NCBI GenBank assembly: GCA_027886175.1 | Contig: JAJNNQ010000126.1 | Span: 1 to 64,000, forward strand | Reading direction: 5' to 3' | Length of the DNA stretch: 64,000 nucleotides | Origin: Phylloscopus collybita | Taxonomy: Eukaryota; Chordata; Aves; Passeriformes; Phylloscopidae | In this document: piece after piece, positions 22,316 to 35,515 of the stretch | Layout: every line of letters starts with the position of its first letter | Position numbering within the stretch: position 1 is the stretch's first letter | Made by a program: the position numbers and the translations under genes | The notes under the pieces: generated by a model | What the model was told of the DNA's origin: nothing | The model's input: only the letters and a program-made list of their open reading frames with translations | The model's database searches: none

Positions 22316-25300
22316 GTGACAAAATGTGTCTGAGGAGAGCTGGAAGACAGCGTGGGAGGGTGGGAACCTCTGAGGAATGAGGTCTGTGAGACTAGAAAGG
22401 GGATAGAAATTTTAGGGTGCTAGCAATGAAGGGAATGCATGCTGCCTCAACCATGTAGTGGGGAGGAAAGTGCTCATCAGCAAGGAACTCCTGCTCATCA
22501 ACTGCTGTCATAGCAATTCCTCAAGCATATCTAAGCTGTCAGGAAACACAGCTCTTGGGAAGGTGTTTGTGTTCCTTCCTCTCTCTCACTGGCCAGCAGC
22601 ATTAGCCTTGTGTTGTACTAAAGTTTGCCAAAGAGGTCAGAATTACATATCCCATCTCTGCCAGATTGGCATTTCCCTGCTCTGCCAGCCAAGGCAGTGG
22701 GAGCACTGTGAGCAGGGGGAGCACCTGAGAGACAGATCCTGCTCTGGTGCTGACTGCCTACAGAACACAGAAGAGTCAGAGGCTCATCTGCCCAGCCGGG
22801 ATTTATTAGCTGCCAGGGCCATATCCACAGGTGCCAACTACAAGCCCAAATTACTACAATTTATACATCAGCTCCTTTGCCTGGTTTGCTGGTGATCACT
22901 CTAAAGAGAAGCAATAAATTTTCTGCTTCAAGTAGAGGAACCTGTGAATATTTCAGGTTGGAGAGGGAAGCAGCAGGCTTAGATAGTCTCTGACAACATG
23001 CAGAAGAGACTTCCAGGACCAGGCAGATGTCAAAGGAGAGACCATGAGCAATAATAGGGTACAAACAGCAGGGATGCTCTCCTAGCTGTGTTATCCCTTC
23101 AGCTTAACTTAAGGGACAAACTTAAAGGGATTAATTCAAAGTATTGCTGCACTTCAGACCTATTTAACTTTCTCCCCCCTGTAGCTATCTAGTCACATGC
23201 TGTTGCACCCTGAAATCACAGTTTGTGTACACCATGGGAGAAATGAAGCAAGTAATCATAGCTCACAGCCCGATGCTTGTGTAAACAGGAGTTAAATTCC
23301 TAGCACAGACACTTCATTTGTGACTCTCTAATCTCTTTAGACAGACTGTTTGCTACTCTTTTACTGCTGTCCAGCTCACACAGGGAAGAATGAGGGTATC
23401 CTTCATGCCTTGATATGCATGCATACAGCTTTCCCAGAAGCACTTTTAAACACCTCCCAGTCTGTCACCCAGAAGGTAACCTGTTGCACTACATCCCTCA
23501 AGAGCCCTCTAAGAGTCATTTTTAGGCACAAGAGAGTTTTGCAGTATCTAGCCCCATCTCTGTGCTTTGGTTGTTACCATATTTTGAGTGACCAACCTAT
23601 TCCTGAACATAGCTTTGTAATAAAGAGCTTTCAGAGTATATCTTTTTCTGTTAAAGCTACTCCAGTTGCACAAAGTGGAGCATGGCAGAGGGACTTGTCT
23701 TACCATACTGTTCCAAGAAAGGTAGGATGCTGTAGAAAAGAAAGTGGCTTCAGCACTGTATCCTATGAGAAAAGACATTCAGGAAAGTGAGTAGGGAGCT
23801 GAGAGCAAAAAGAAGATGTTCTGTATACTACAAAGAAGCCCACAAATCAATATCTAGGCTTTTCAAACTTTGTTTTAAACTTAAGGATCTATACACCCTT
23901 CCTGTTATCACATTAACTCTTCCACGAGACCATAAGACTTCTGCTGAGACATTCAAGTTCTCCACAGAAGAAGCCAAATGCTGTGGTTCCAGACTGCCTG
24001 CAGAGTCAGAAGGAGTTGCAAGGTGTTGTAAAAATGCAAAAGTCATTAAAATCCTGCCTGTCTCTGAAACAGGTGGAAGGAGGTTGGATTTAGCTGGTAT
24101 GCTCTTTTGGCTAAACTAAGCAGTCAGAGGAAGGTTAACATCATCACTTCCAATGAAGAGTTGCCTGACAAGACATAAATACTTGTGTGCTCTTGTGTAG
24201 TGCATATCTGTTGTGGGTGCAGGCAAATGCCATATTTGAGCACCTTCTGGGGGGGAATGTGAACACTGGGGAGCCTCTGCACAAGGTAAGCAAGGATCCT
24301 TGCCAAAGCTATAAATGGAAATGTAGATTTTTTTTTCTTGGGAGCTCTGGAAAAGTTTATTCTCTTTCCCTCTGTGAGATGAAAATGCTGTCCAGTGGTC
24401 AACTACATTTGCCTCTAGACAACAACTGACCATAGCAATATTTCCTTGGAGCAGGTGTGTGTTCATGTGCAGCATGAGTCACTGCTGGACTTCCCAGCTC
24501 CAGTCTGGACACTCTTGAGAACTTTCATCAAAGCAAGGGCTGATGGTAGATTCATAACAGTTATTTCACAAGTCTCTCCTTTTGGAAGTTTTGACTGATG
24601 CACTGATACACTGCAGCTAATTTTAATTTACTCTGTTGATAATATCTTCAAATAATATTTCCCCATTTTAAAACCCGAGCCTTCTGCAATTAAACCTATT
24701 TGATAACAGCATGGCCTCATAAGTGGGAAGGTAAAACAATCTGGGGATGAAACATTGTATAGGGCTTTTGGAGGCTGACATCTGAATGTACTTAGTGGAG
24801 AGGAAACTTTTTTTTTTAACTTTCGTTTCTTGCTTCTTTTATCCTTAAGCTCAGTAATAAACTAGCACTCTATGGTTAAAAAGTCAGGAGAACAGATGTA
24901 TGGTATGAGTGTATCAGGATCTGTGTTTCAGCTATGGGATGTAAACTGTAAGGAAATCCTTCCAAGAAGCTTCGAGAGTATCTAGCTAGCTTTCATTGCA
25001 ATTATATTGCAACAGTAGAGATGATGATTGCCATTAACATTATTCCAATCACTTGATTGCACTGAAGTAAACACTTCAGTCAAAGATCATTTAAGGTTCA
25101 CTGTTCAGCTTATTGCTTTTAAGGTGAATCCTCAAGAAATTTCACTGAGCACTGCACACATTCCTGTCAGCTCCAAGCCACACTTCTTATCAGGGGTCTG
25201 GCTGGACCCTGCTAACTCTGCAAAGCATTTGAAGGCATGAAGCATCATGCAATAAATGTTGAGGATTTTGGTGTTGGCAGCCACATGCTGAAGTGATTTT

Positions 25301-27355
25301 ACATCTTTTCTTATCCCCAGCTTGTCCTTCACTTTCTTCATGGACCTGTCCCTTTTGAGAGGGGACATGTCTAGTGATTACAGCCCATGAAAACTTGTTT
25401 TTGTTACATTTGGTTAAAGTTACCTTACCACAGAGGGCATGGGCTAGCAGTGAAATGAGAGAGTTGGAATGTTAGGTGTCTGGATGTGGCTCTGTCCCCA
25501 GGTGTGGTGCTGTGCAGGCTGTGAGATCAACCTCCACACCTCACTGAAGCCTCTGGTAAGGCTTTCCTGGCACCAGGTGAAAGCAACTTAGGATAAGGGA
25601 TCTGTTCTAGATTCTACCACAGCCTGCTTCACCCTGTTCTCCCAGCAAGCCACTCGAAAGTCCCTGATCTGCTGAAGAATTTCCTCATGGGATGGAAGTG
25701 CCTACTGCTCTTATTAAGCTGAGTTACCAGAGCAAAAAAGGATATACAGTTTATCAGTGAAATGCATCAATCTTAACAAGGTGTCTCTACACTCAGCAGG
25801 AGGCTATAGAGGAGAGACCAAAGAACAAACTTTCCCAAAGCACATCCCACAGGAAAATGTCTCCTGTTAGGCAGGACACAGTGCACCATGCTGCCTCTGC
25901 CTAGGGCAAGTATCAGGGCTCTGGAAATCTGTGTATGTGCTGGGTGAACTGTGAGGGTCTTGCATCACTTTGTCAATACAATGACAGAGGTGAGGATGCT
26001 CATTTTTAAGAATATATCAGTCTGCAAGTGCTTCTTCCCAGCAGGAAGAAGTAGCCATCAGGCTGCTGGCTGGCAGGAGGACACTCTGATAGAGCAGCTG
26101 TTGGTTCATCCTTTTTCCTCTACACAGAGAAGTCAGTGCATTTTCTAGGCCTTGGATAAAGATTTCATGGCACCAAGGCTCCCGACACCTGAGCATTACC
26201 CCATCAAATTGTCCTTGTTGGTGGAGTGCTCTTCTACCACCTTTCAGGTGAGGGTTGGAGAGAGAAGCTTCACCAGCAGCTTTGGTGGGAACTGAAGAGA
26301 GAACTCAGGTCACTCCAGACTCCCATACATTGATCCAGATCTCTGGAAGCTCCTGCCTTTTTTTCCCAAACCCCCCATAGTGAAAAGCCAAAGGACCAGC
26401 CCACAAACTCACTGTGGCATTGTCTGATGCAGAGAGAGGAATCCTGCTTGCATGGGAGGTTGTCCTGCAGTCTGTGAAAACCAGGCTGAACTGCAGAAGC
26501 CATCTCCTCGCTGCCTAGGCCAAGTTTTACACAATCTACCCAAATCTGGAATGACTAGCAATAGATCACCAGATGTTGACCCTGGGTGGCTCCCTAAGGT
26601 GCAACACTTCTCTTGATGGAAGTTTTTCTTAAGAAAATACAACGCATCTTGATGCTCTCATGCATTATCATACTAGATCCTCTCTGTCTTCCACGTCGAT
26701 GAATTTGAACTCTTCGGCTGCCAGAGACCAAAGGCATTGCCAACTCCTTCAAAAGTGCTCTGACCTTTTCTTAGGAGCAGGTGGCCTGTATTTACTTCTC
26801 AGTAAGTCCAACCAGTCACCAGTGTCCCTGTCAAAGCCAGGAGCTGCCAAACAGAGCTGGAAATCATGATAGCTTCCTCATCAGTGACACATTTTGTTTG
26901 GCAACTTGAAATATAGAAGAGTTTAACAACTGGGTATTTCCAATATCAATGTTCTCTAATGATGACTTGGCAGAAGTCAAGGTGACTTTGTTTTACATGC
27001 AGGTACTGTCACCTGGATTTGCTGAACACAGGATTTTCAGCCTTTCTTTCTGTCAAAACATCAGCCTCCTTATTCACTGTATCTTGTTTTCATAGACATT
27101 TTTAGCAGTAAGGTGCTGTGGATGGCACAGCAGATGGCCTTAATTTTCTCTGAACTTCAAATCTAGGTTTCTGCATGTACATCAGCTTTTTGCCTTGTGG
27201 TTTTAATCTCCCAGCCACTGTAATTGTGTATGCTTAACACAAGAATACATTTCCTCCATATAAAACAACCTCAAGGAGAGAATGGTTCAGAATAACTGCA
27301 GGAAGGAGTTAATCAGATCAGCTGCTTAATGAGATATCAGATATAGGACTGACAG
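22316..27355. other. Intergenic DNA, no gene recognised
   Basis: About 5 kb. Open frames of up to 146 codons (23350-23790, plus strand) have no visible domain, membrane architecture or splice context. No tRNA, LINE or LTR signature stands out. Old diverged repeats are possible around 26150-26700 but I cannot classify them. Confidence 0.5.
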
Positions 27356-27470
27356 GTTTTGGTTGTAGGTTTTTTGTTTTGTTGGGTTTTGTTTGAGTTT
27401 TTTGTTGTTTTGTTTTGTTTTGTTTTGTTTTGTTTTGTTTGTAATGGGTAGGGTTTTTTTTTTTGCTCTG
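27356..27470. repeat. GTTTT-rich low-complexity tract
   Basis: TTTTG units repeat with few interruptions (about 27362-27440), followed by a short T10 run. The minus-strand open frames rich in Lys, Thr and Asn here are artefacts of this repeat. Confidence 0.9.
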
Positions 27471-27639
27471 AAGAGTTAAACCACATTTGGAAGCTCTTGA
27501 GCAAACCAATGACACAACAGTTCCAAAATAGCCACTTCCATTTAAGCAAGCACAATAAGCAACTGCAGAGTCCCCCATTTGTCACCCTGTTCCTCTAAAG
27601 TTTTTCTGAAGTTCTTCTAAAGCCTTCTGATGTTTTACA

Positions 27640-27865
27640 TTTTTGTGATGGAGTTTTCCACACACTTTTCAAGTAAATAATGATTGTTTTCCATTCCTTT
27701 CTGGAGGAGGAGAGAATTGATGGACTGTTTGGAGAGGACAACTTTCTTCCTCCAGTCCATGGTCACTGTTGGAATTCTATAAATGTGGAGGTCTGTAAAT
27801 AAATTGCCCCTTTTCTGCCTTGGACATCACAGTGCCTGAGTGTCGTTCCTTCGTGTCGTACCCAT
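27640..27865 (+). mobile_element. Probable LTR fragment
   Basis: A compact promoter and polyadenylation layout: CTATAAAT (27777-27784), then AATAAA (27798-27803) only about 15 bases further, then a GC-richer stretch ending TGTCGTTCCTTCGTGTCGTACCCA. That close TATA-to-AATAAA spacing is typical of alpharetrovirus/ERVK-like LTRs. The left end is not visible and no duplication was found. Confidence 0.4.
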
Positions 27866-30800
27866 TCAAGCATTTTGGAGATTGGCCTTCTGGACTCAGC
27901 TGTTAAGTGCAAACAAGCACCAGAAAGCACAGAGTTTCAGAAAAGCTTGAAAATGCTTCTGCTGAAAGCCTTCATTCTGTCAGAATACCTTTGTCTTCTA
28001 ACAAGTGGCTGGGTGCAGACGAACATCTTCACCTCATCTTTGACGACAGTGGAAGCTGGGATGGTTATGACTGCAGGCTGCAAGACTGAGCCCTGTATTT
28101 TATCCCAGTCTCTTGGTGTTTTCTGAAATAGCATGTCAGAGGAGCACTTACAATTGTAATGTATTCCATACATTTTCTGGTGTAACCAGTACACAAGAGA
28201 CTCCTTGGATATACAGTCACTAGGGAGTAGTACCGACCCTGCTTTGACTCAGATGTAGTATGATCTTTACCCTTTGCTGTAAATTGGCTCAGAGTTCACC
28301 TTTATGTGTCAGTTTTGCTACTCACTCTCAGATGTTACCAACTCCCAGCATTATGGGGTTGCTTTGCACTCCATGTGACTTTCATTCTACACATTTTTCA
28401 GTTTCCTCATATGCCCAAATGAAAAATCCAGCACTCAGGGGCATCACATTGTTTTATGATACCCTCTGGTGAGACTTTGTGTTCAGAACCCAATGAAGGG
28501 ATTATCCTCATCCACATGTGGTATTTTGCAGCTGTAGGAGATATGTTATTGTTCCTTGTTTGTTTTGCAGCTTCCACACGAGCATGCTGATCTGGCTGCT
28601 TTGTAGAAAGCCTTTACAAGTTGCTCTGGGGAAGGCTGTTCCACTGACAAAAGCCCAGTCCTAAGAAGAAGTAGTACTGATACTCAGCTGCTGCCACATG
28701 TAAAGGGAAGCAAGGAACAGAGCATTTATGTTGGAGGAGTCACACATCCTAGACAGAAGGAAGTATCATGTGTGGCAGGAAGGGAAGGAACTTAGGAAAT
28801 TACGTAAGATTAACTGCATGGGAGAGTGTGGACAGGAAAGCACATGAGAACAAGTGTGATTTTAACACAGCTTCCCAAAATGTTTCACATCTACTTTACT
28901 TTGCTGTGGAAGCCATTCCAGTTCATTTGCAGACAGCAGCATTCTCAAGGACAGCAAATTCAAGGATGTTCACAGATACAGTATGTTGGATAAAGAAGAT
29001 ACACCACACAGATGTCTCCAGGAGAAAAAAAAATAGTAGGAGGAAGCACTACTTTTATTAGTGGTGTAACAGAGAATCCAGCTCAAAGAATCCAGCTCAA
29101 AGAAAGGAGATTCCAGCTCTCAACCTGCTGTTGGGACCCTGGATTCAACCAATGTGTGTCTTGCAGAAAGGTTTGATTTGCACTTGCAGGTGTCAAAGTG
29201 AGCACCGAGCAAAAGCTGAAGCAAAAACAGGTAAGAAAACCCATACCAATATTCCTCTTCTTTTGTGTCTGCTGGAATGCTATCAAGCCATATCAAACAA
29301 TTGTGTGCTTTAAAGCTGTTGTGCCATGAGCAGTAAGAAATGGTGGAGTGCAAAGGTTGGCTGTCTGTTATTACTGCACTGCAGAGGTACCCCCTTCCCC
29401 TTCCCATCTTGCTCCCACAAACAAGACAACTCTGAGCTGCTCTGTCCCACTGCTTGGGAGTAACACCAGAAGCTGAATTAAGGCACTGCTACGAGGACCC
29501 AGTTTTGACATATGTATGCTTTACTTTCTGTAAGCCTGGACTCATTACCAGTTGCCATAAATTACAGATTGTGCACTCAGCATAACCTCTGGCTCATATC
29601 CTCTGTTAGACACAAACCCCTTTATGGTTAGCTACACCACCATGGCTTTGAGGTTAAATAATTACAAATAATGCTCAATGCCCCATGGCTTTACTCTCTG
29701 TTGTTAGTAGTTTGAAATCCCTGAGCCACTCTCCTCTAGTCCTGAGCAGGTAATTTAATGGACTGAAGAAGAGTTTTATCCCCAAAACCTTTTTCCTCTC
29801 AGTTGTTTGCACTGCAGAGCCTCTGACTAAAGCCTTCATACCTAGCAGAGTATGCTCCCTCACTCTTACATCTGCAAGCTGTTAGTCCAGATTTGCTGCT
29901 CATGCAGGACACAGCAACTTTGCAAGCAAGGGGTTCTGTATGGAGGGGTGTCTGAAAAACCTAAAGCTTTTTGATGGAAAAACCTCCATCAGCAGGCTCC
30001 AAAACTGGCTGCCACCCACCCACTTGGCTGTGGCAGCAGCTGGCTGTCCCCCTGCAGCCAGGCTGACACTCAGGTTGTGGCTGTGCTCTCCCTGCCCAGC
30101 TGGGGCAGGCACCATGGGAAGTGGGTGGGTGCTGGACCCCTGTTGCCATTCCCCACTTTCTCAAAGGCCAGGAACAAGGTGGAAGTCAAGGCAGGGCTCA
30201 CCCACCAGTCCCTCTCGTCAGTCTTGGTCTTATTTTCTCCTGTGCCTCTTTACCAGACACAGAGGGAGTTTCCAGAGACTGAGCTATCATATCTCTCTCT
30301 GCACATCCTAGAGGTAGACTGGAGGCTAGCAATTTCAATATGAAGCTCTGCCTCCTCAAATTCAAGTCCTAGACCAGAGAGAGAATCCCTGCCAGACTGA
30401 GAATGGAAATAATTTTAAACTGTGTCTCCCGTTTTCTCTGTCCATTTGTAAAGGAGTAATATGGACAGGGACAGTGAGAGATGGGATGGACATTGTGTTT
30501 GAAGCTGAGGGAACTCACCAGCTTAAAGCTTTTTAGTTGTGCTCTAACACAACTACTTCATCTGGAGCCCAAGATGAAGTTTCAGCATCCCTTCAAACCA
30601 CTCAGTGTTGCAGGGGGTGGTTTACAACAACTTAGTAATGAACCATACATTTTGGGGGAGAACAGAACAATCATTTAGGAAAAATGAATCACCACAACTC
30701 AGGTATGCTTAGATGTGCAGTTATGATTGGTAATGTGCTTTCAAAATTTCACAACTATTCCTTTCCTTACTTTCTTTTCAGACCTTGAAGTATGAGAGTC

Positions 30801-30949
30801 AGAGGAAGCAGTTCCTTCTTGCTCTTGCAAGAGTCTGTGCTCATTGTGACTATAGTACAGTATGCAGTGATTTAAGAAGGATTTCTTTTAAGTCCGGTGA
30901 AAATGACAGAAGTATTGGGAAATGCAAATCCTTCATGGCATGCCCTGAG
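27866..30949. other. Intergenic DNA, no gene recognised
   Basis: About 3.1 kb without a recognisable exon, RNA gene or repeat. A 14-base unit AATCCAGCTCAAAG is doubled at about 29075-29103. Open frames are short and lack domains. Confidence 0.5.
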
Positions 30950-31577
30950 TCAGAGTGGCCTGGTGGACACTGAGCTGACCAGAAGGCAGCAGCATGCCCT
31001 TTGGCAAAGTAAGTCCAAAGAGCATCATGGTCTGTATCTGGCAGCTTTCCCAGCTCATGGAAGGAACTGATCCCTCCTCTCTACTCAGCTCTGTGAGACA
31101 TGTCTGGGTTACTGTGCCCAGTGCTGGATTCATCAGCACAAAAGGACAAACTGGAGTGAGTTCAGCAAGGGTAACTTGAAGATTGTTAAGGTGCTGGGGT
31201 GTCTCTGAAATCAGAAAAGGGTGAGAGAACTGGGGCCTGTTTAACCTGGAGAACAGAAGACTCAGGGAACCTTATCACTGTATCTAGTGGGAGAAAAGAA
31301 GTCAGACCTTATAGTGGTGTCCAGGACAGGAATAAAGACAGCAGGCACACACTGCCATACAGGATATTCCACCTAAACAAAAAAATCTTTTTTTCCTGTG
31401 CAAGTGCTCAAACACTGGAACAGGCAGCATAGGGAGGCTGTGGAGTCTCCATCCTTAAAGGTAGCTTTAATCCAGTATGAATTTAGCCCTGAGCAACCTG
31501 CTGTGGGCAGGAGTGGACTGGGCTCCAGAGCTGTCATCCAGCCTCAGTGCCACCACAATTCTACCCTGTGGTTCTAT
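30950..31577 (+). mobile_element. CR1 LINE 3' fragment
   Basis: The sequence follows the 3' end of chicken-repeat-1 non-LTR retrotransposons: GGCCTGGTGGACACTGAGCTGACC, degraded reverse-transcriptase tail text including ACTGTGCCCAGTGCTGGATTC, GGGGCCTGTTTAACCTGGAGAA, AACACTGGAACAGGCAGC and GAGTCTCCATCCTTAAAGG, then CAGCCTCAGTG and a terminal ATTCT / GGTTCTATC stretch. It is 5'-truncated, as most genomic CR1 copies are, and too diverged to be active. Open frames across it are remnants. Confidence 0.85.
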
Positions 31578-34500
31578 CAGACAGCACTAAGTTCCAACCA
31601 CTAGATGTGTTTGAGGATACACCAGAGGAAGTAGTGGTGCTTTACAGTATAAGGACACTTGAAATGATAAAAACTGTAAATAAGGATTCTAAACTAAATG
31701 AAAGATTAAATAAAATATTGAAGTTAAGGTGTACGGGTCCTGTACATTTGTCATCTCCAAAACATTAAGATCTTCTGAAGATATTTTTTCTGCTCTCATT
31801 CTGCTGCAGGTCTAAAATTTCCTGAAAGGGGTTGGGTTTACCAACACATAGTTTACACTAAGATTTTGTTTTTTCTCTCTGTATACATGGTTCTGGTCCT
31901 TCTGAATCTGTGTTCCAACCATTCTGTGACTCCTTACAGCATCTTCCCACAGAAGATGAGCTCCAGTGTGGTTTTCACAACCCAGAAGCAAGCCATCCCT
32001 GAAGATGGACAGTTCACCCATGTCTTCTGTCTGACTTTAAAAAGGGGAGATTGGCCATGGCCAACCCATGGAGGAGCTGGGTATGGGTTGGGTTGGTTCT
32101 GTGGGTAGATGAAAACCAGGAAGGGTGTAATGGGGGCCACTGTTAGCTCTTGAGACACAAATACAGAAACTATATCACACATGAGAGCAGCTCAACCTAC
32201 CTGTCTCCTGTTCAGCTACACTAAAAAGGAATGAGTAAAAAATCTAGTAACTAGTTTAAGCTAGTTACTAGCTTACAAATTTGACTAAATGCTGTAAGGT
32301 ATAGATGCAGAGGCTGTCAGCCAGACAGTGAGACTGTAAAATGTAGCATTCCTGAAACCTTTGCATCTCTTCTAAAATTATTTCTAGATTTCATCTTCCA
32401 TTGCATGGGTAAGTGGATAAGCCCCTTACTGGGCTCCTGTTTCTGTACACATCTGTAGGCTTGCTTCTGCAGTTTTTTGCTTTTCCTTAGGTGGAAATTA
32501 GCATTTATAAAAATGGGGGAAGGTCCATTGCCCTTTTCCAATGTAACTTTCCATTCTTCCAATCTTCCAACGTCATATCTCAACATAACTGAATATGAGG
32601 AACCATTCTTTTTTATTTTTTTTTCTCTTGGTCATGGCAAAAGTTTTGTTTATTAAGAAGGATGATTCCTCCTATAAAACAGCAACTGGTTCCTGTCTCT
32701 CCAGTGACATTCCTGACACTGGTTTCCACATGATTCCCCAGCAGACCTTCTTGCATAAGCCATGGTTTGTCCAGGTTTCAATGCAAGCAAACAGAAAATA
32801 GCTGATCACTTCTATCTGAGTTAACAATCATGTGTACTTTATTCTGTTCAACCAGCAGAATTTCAGAGGAGAAACTCAGTGATAGAGTGGGAATCTCGTA
32901 CCTCATGGGCAGTGATTCCTGGTGCCAGCTTTCACATCAAGGTCAGCTGCATGGAAAGTGTTTGGCAGAGAAACTGAGAGGCTTGATCATGCAAACAAGC
33001 TCTCAAATTCAAATGAGAACATACCTCCCTGCTTTATACCTAAAATAAAGAAATTGAGCCAGTGTCAAATTCTCTGACTCCAGAACAATAGCAGCTGGGC
33101 TCTGGTTACTGTTCAAGCTCCAGAGATGTTAGCTATACCAGGACTTGTTCCTTCACAGTTGGCCAAGAAGTGACTTGTTTTTATGGCCACAAGGGGATGA
33201 GGAGCTCAGACTGCAAAACTCGGAGAGGTCCTTCTCATAGCAGAAGGACAAGCAGGCAACACAGGGCTATCTTATCCTCAGGCCACAATGCAAAGACATT
33301 CCAGCTGATGATTTCACAAGCTTTTGAGTCTTGACACGAGCTGAGGGATTTGTGTCTGGTTATCCAGTCATCTTGCCTGGATCTTCCTCAAGCCCAGCAT
33401 CTCAACTTGCTGCTTCAAAGACACGTAAGACAGTAGAGGATTTTAAGACAGGCTTTGTGTAAGACATCAGTGCTTGTGCAGTCACCTCTGAAAAGCCAAT
33501 ATCTGAGAGAAAGCTGGCAGCCCACCCTGTTAAGCAGGGACTCTCCCCCACCTTCCACTGCCCTTATCACAGTTTTCCTGTGCTCAAATTTCATGAGGAC
33601 AAGAACTGTCACTGCAGCAGCTGTCAATAATCCAGGTCCTCTCCCAGTGAACCCACTCCTGCCCAAGCACTACAGAAAGCTTTGCCTTTACCTCCCCAGA
33701 TCAGCCTAACATCTGCACCACAAACACTGAGGCTAAGTGCTGTCCTTGCCAAGGAAGGGCACTGCCTTCCACTCTTAGCAGTCCACTTCTAAATTCTGGA
33801 GTCAAGCTCCAGAACTGAGTATGTTCAAGGGTTGTGCTCTTACACAAAAGATGCCAGGGCAGAAAGAGGCAGCTTTCCCCTGGGCCAGAGGGGTAAGGCC
33901 AGGCAATAAGCCAGGTACTGCCTGGGGTGTTATTAATTCTGGATTCCTCTAGCTGTCTACAGTTAGACCCCTCTATGCACCTATAAATTTTTTGTCTCAG
34001 CATGCATATAGAGGGTCTGTACTCCCAACAAGGAGTTGGTTGTCTCTGATTATCCCATCACCCAGGCATGCTATTTTGAAGACCTAGTGAATAATTGTTC
34101 TTCATGCTACTTTCCACATCTGTTTTGTGCTCCACAACCAGCAGAGCTCCTTGGCCTCCTGTCCAAACCCCAAAAGCTGAAGTTCCCAAGAGGCATGTTC
34201 TACCATCAGATGATAAAAGCTGTGTGACCTGACACCCATAAAAACAACAACACAAATGTTGTACTCAGACCAGTTACACTGTACAGGAGATACAGGCATC
34301 CACACACCCAGAAATGCCAGAGAAATTGTACTGAAGAGGCAGGGAGTATGGGGACCATAAGATATTTTACCAGATGACTCACTGCAAGCAAGACAGTGGC
34401 TTGCAGTAAGCACTAGACAATTCCAGAGCAATGCCTTCTCCTCTTTTCTATGAGTTTGCACAGCTGCACCAGCAGATGTGGACACTCCACTTCTTCTGCT

Positions 34501-34940
34501 CTAGAGAAGCTGGTGGCTTAAAGAGTGCTATACAACCCCTGTAAAACTGTGTGAGGAAAATCACTTGCTGTCTAAATATATGCCATCTTGCTCAAAATCC
34601 TCCCCACGAGAAATACACTTTTTACACACTTTTAATAAAGGAAAGGAAAAAAAAAACACATAGTGGGGCAACAAGCTTTCAAGAAGAAAGAGAAGTAGGG
34701 CCCAGGGTCTATGAAAGAAAACTAAGTACAGGGTGATGTAATGGAACCATAGCAAGGCATGAACAAGTGACTGGAAGAAATTATGACTCCAGTGATTCTT
34801 GTTGTTATCAACTTGTTGTTGTTTTTGTCCAAGCCTTCTCTCAGTTTTTTCAAATAATAATAGAAATGTCATTCCTCTCCTGATGACTGGGATTTGAGTA
34901 AAAAACCTGGGATGTATATACATTATATATAACAGTGTGT
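31578..34940. other. Intergenic DNA, no gene recognised
   Basis: About 3.4 kb. One small symmetric motif, CTAGTAACTAGTTTAAGCTAGTTACTAG at about 32246-32273, is a near palindrome. Otherwise there are only short domain-free frames. Confidence 0.5.
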
Positions 34941-35509
34941 TGTCGTGGTTTGGCTGGAGGGATAGAATTAAATTTCTTCTCAGTAGCAGGTACAGTGCTC
35001 TGTTTTGATTTTAGTATGAGAATAATACCGATAACACACTGATGTGTTAGTTTTTGCTCAGTAGCTCTTCCCCAAAGTCAAGGACTTTTCAGTGTCTCAC
35101 GCCCTGGTGCTGGATCTGTGGGCACATGGCCTGGACAACTGACCCAAACTGCCAAAGGGCCATTCCACATCACAGAATGCCATGCCCAGTGCCTGATTTT
35201 TTCTGGGAGATGGGCTGGCTATGGGTCAGTGGGTGGTAGGAAGTTGTATTGTGCATCCCTTGTCTGCCTGCAAGTTTATTCCTCTGTCTCTCTCCTTTTT
35301 GCTACGACATCAACATTACAACTATTACAGAACAGTTGTCAGTGTCATTTTATTTTGCTTCAATTAATAAACTGTTCTTATCCCAACCTGAGTTTTACAG
35401 GATTTGTTTGGGTTTTTTTTTTCTGACTCTTCTCTCCACTGTGGAGAGGGTGGGGGAGAGAGTGAGCAGCTGCATGGTACACACTTGGCAGCTGGGGTTA
35501 AACCATGAC
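34941..35509 (+). mobile_element. Solo LTR, ERVL type (569 bp)
   Basis: Begins TGTCGTGGTTTGGCTGG and ends GGGGTTAAACCATGAC, the inverted termini of a widespread avian ERVL LTR. AATAAA lies at 35366-35371, giving plus orientation. The interior, with GCAGGTACAGTGCTCTG and the following AGTATGAGAATAATA, matches the second copy at 56548-57165, so the two are one family. The flanks are GTGTGT on both sides, consistent with a 5-bp duplication but not diagnostic in a GT-rich site. Confidence 0.85.
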
Positions 35510-35515
35510 GTGTGT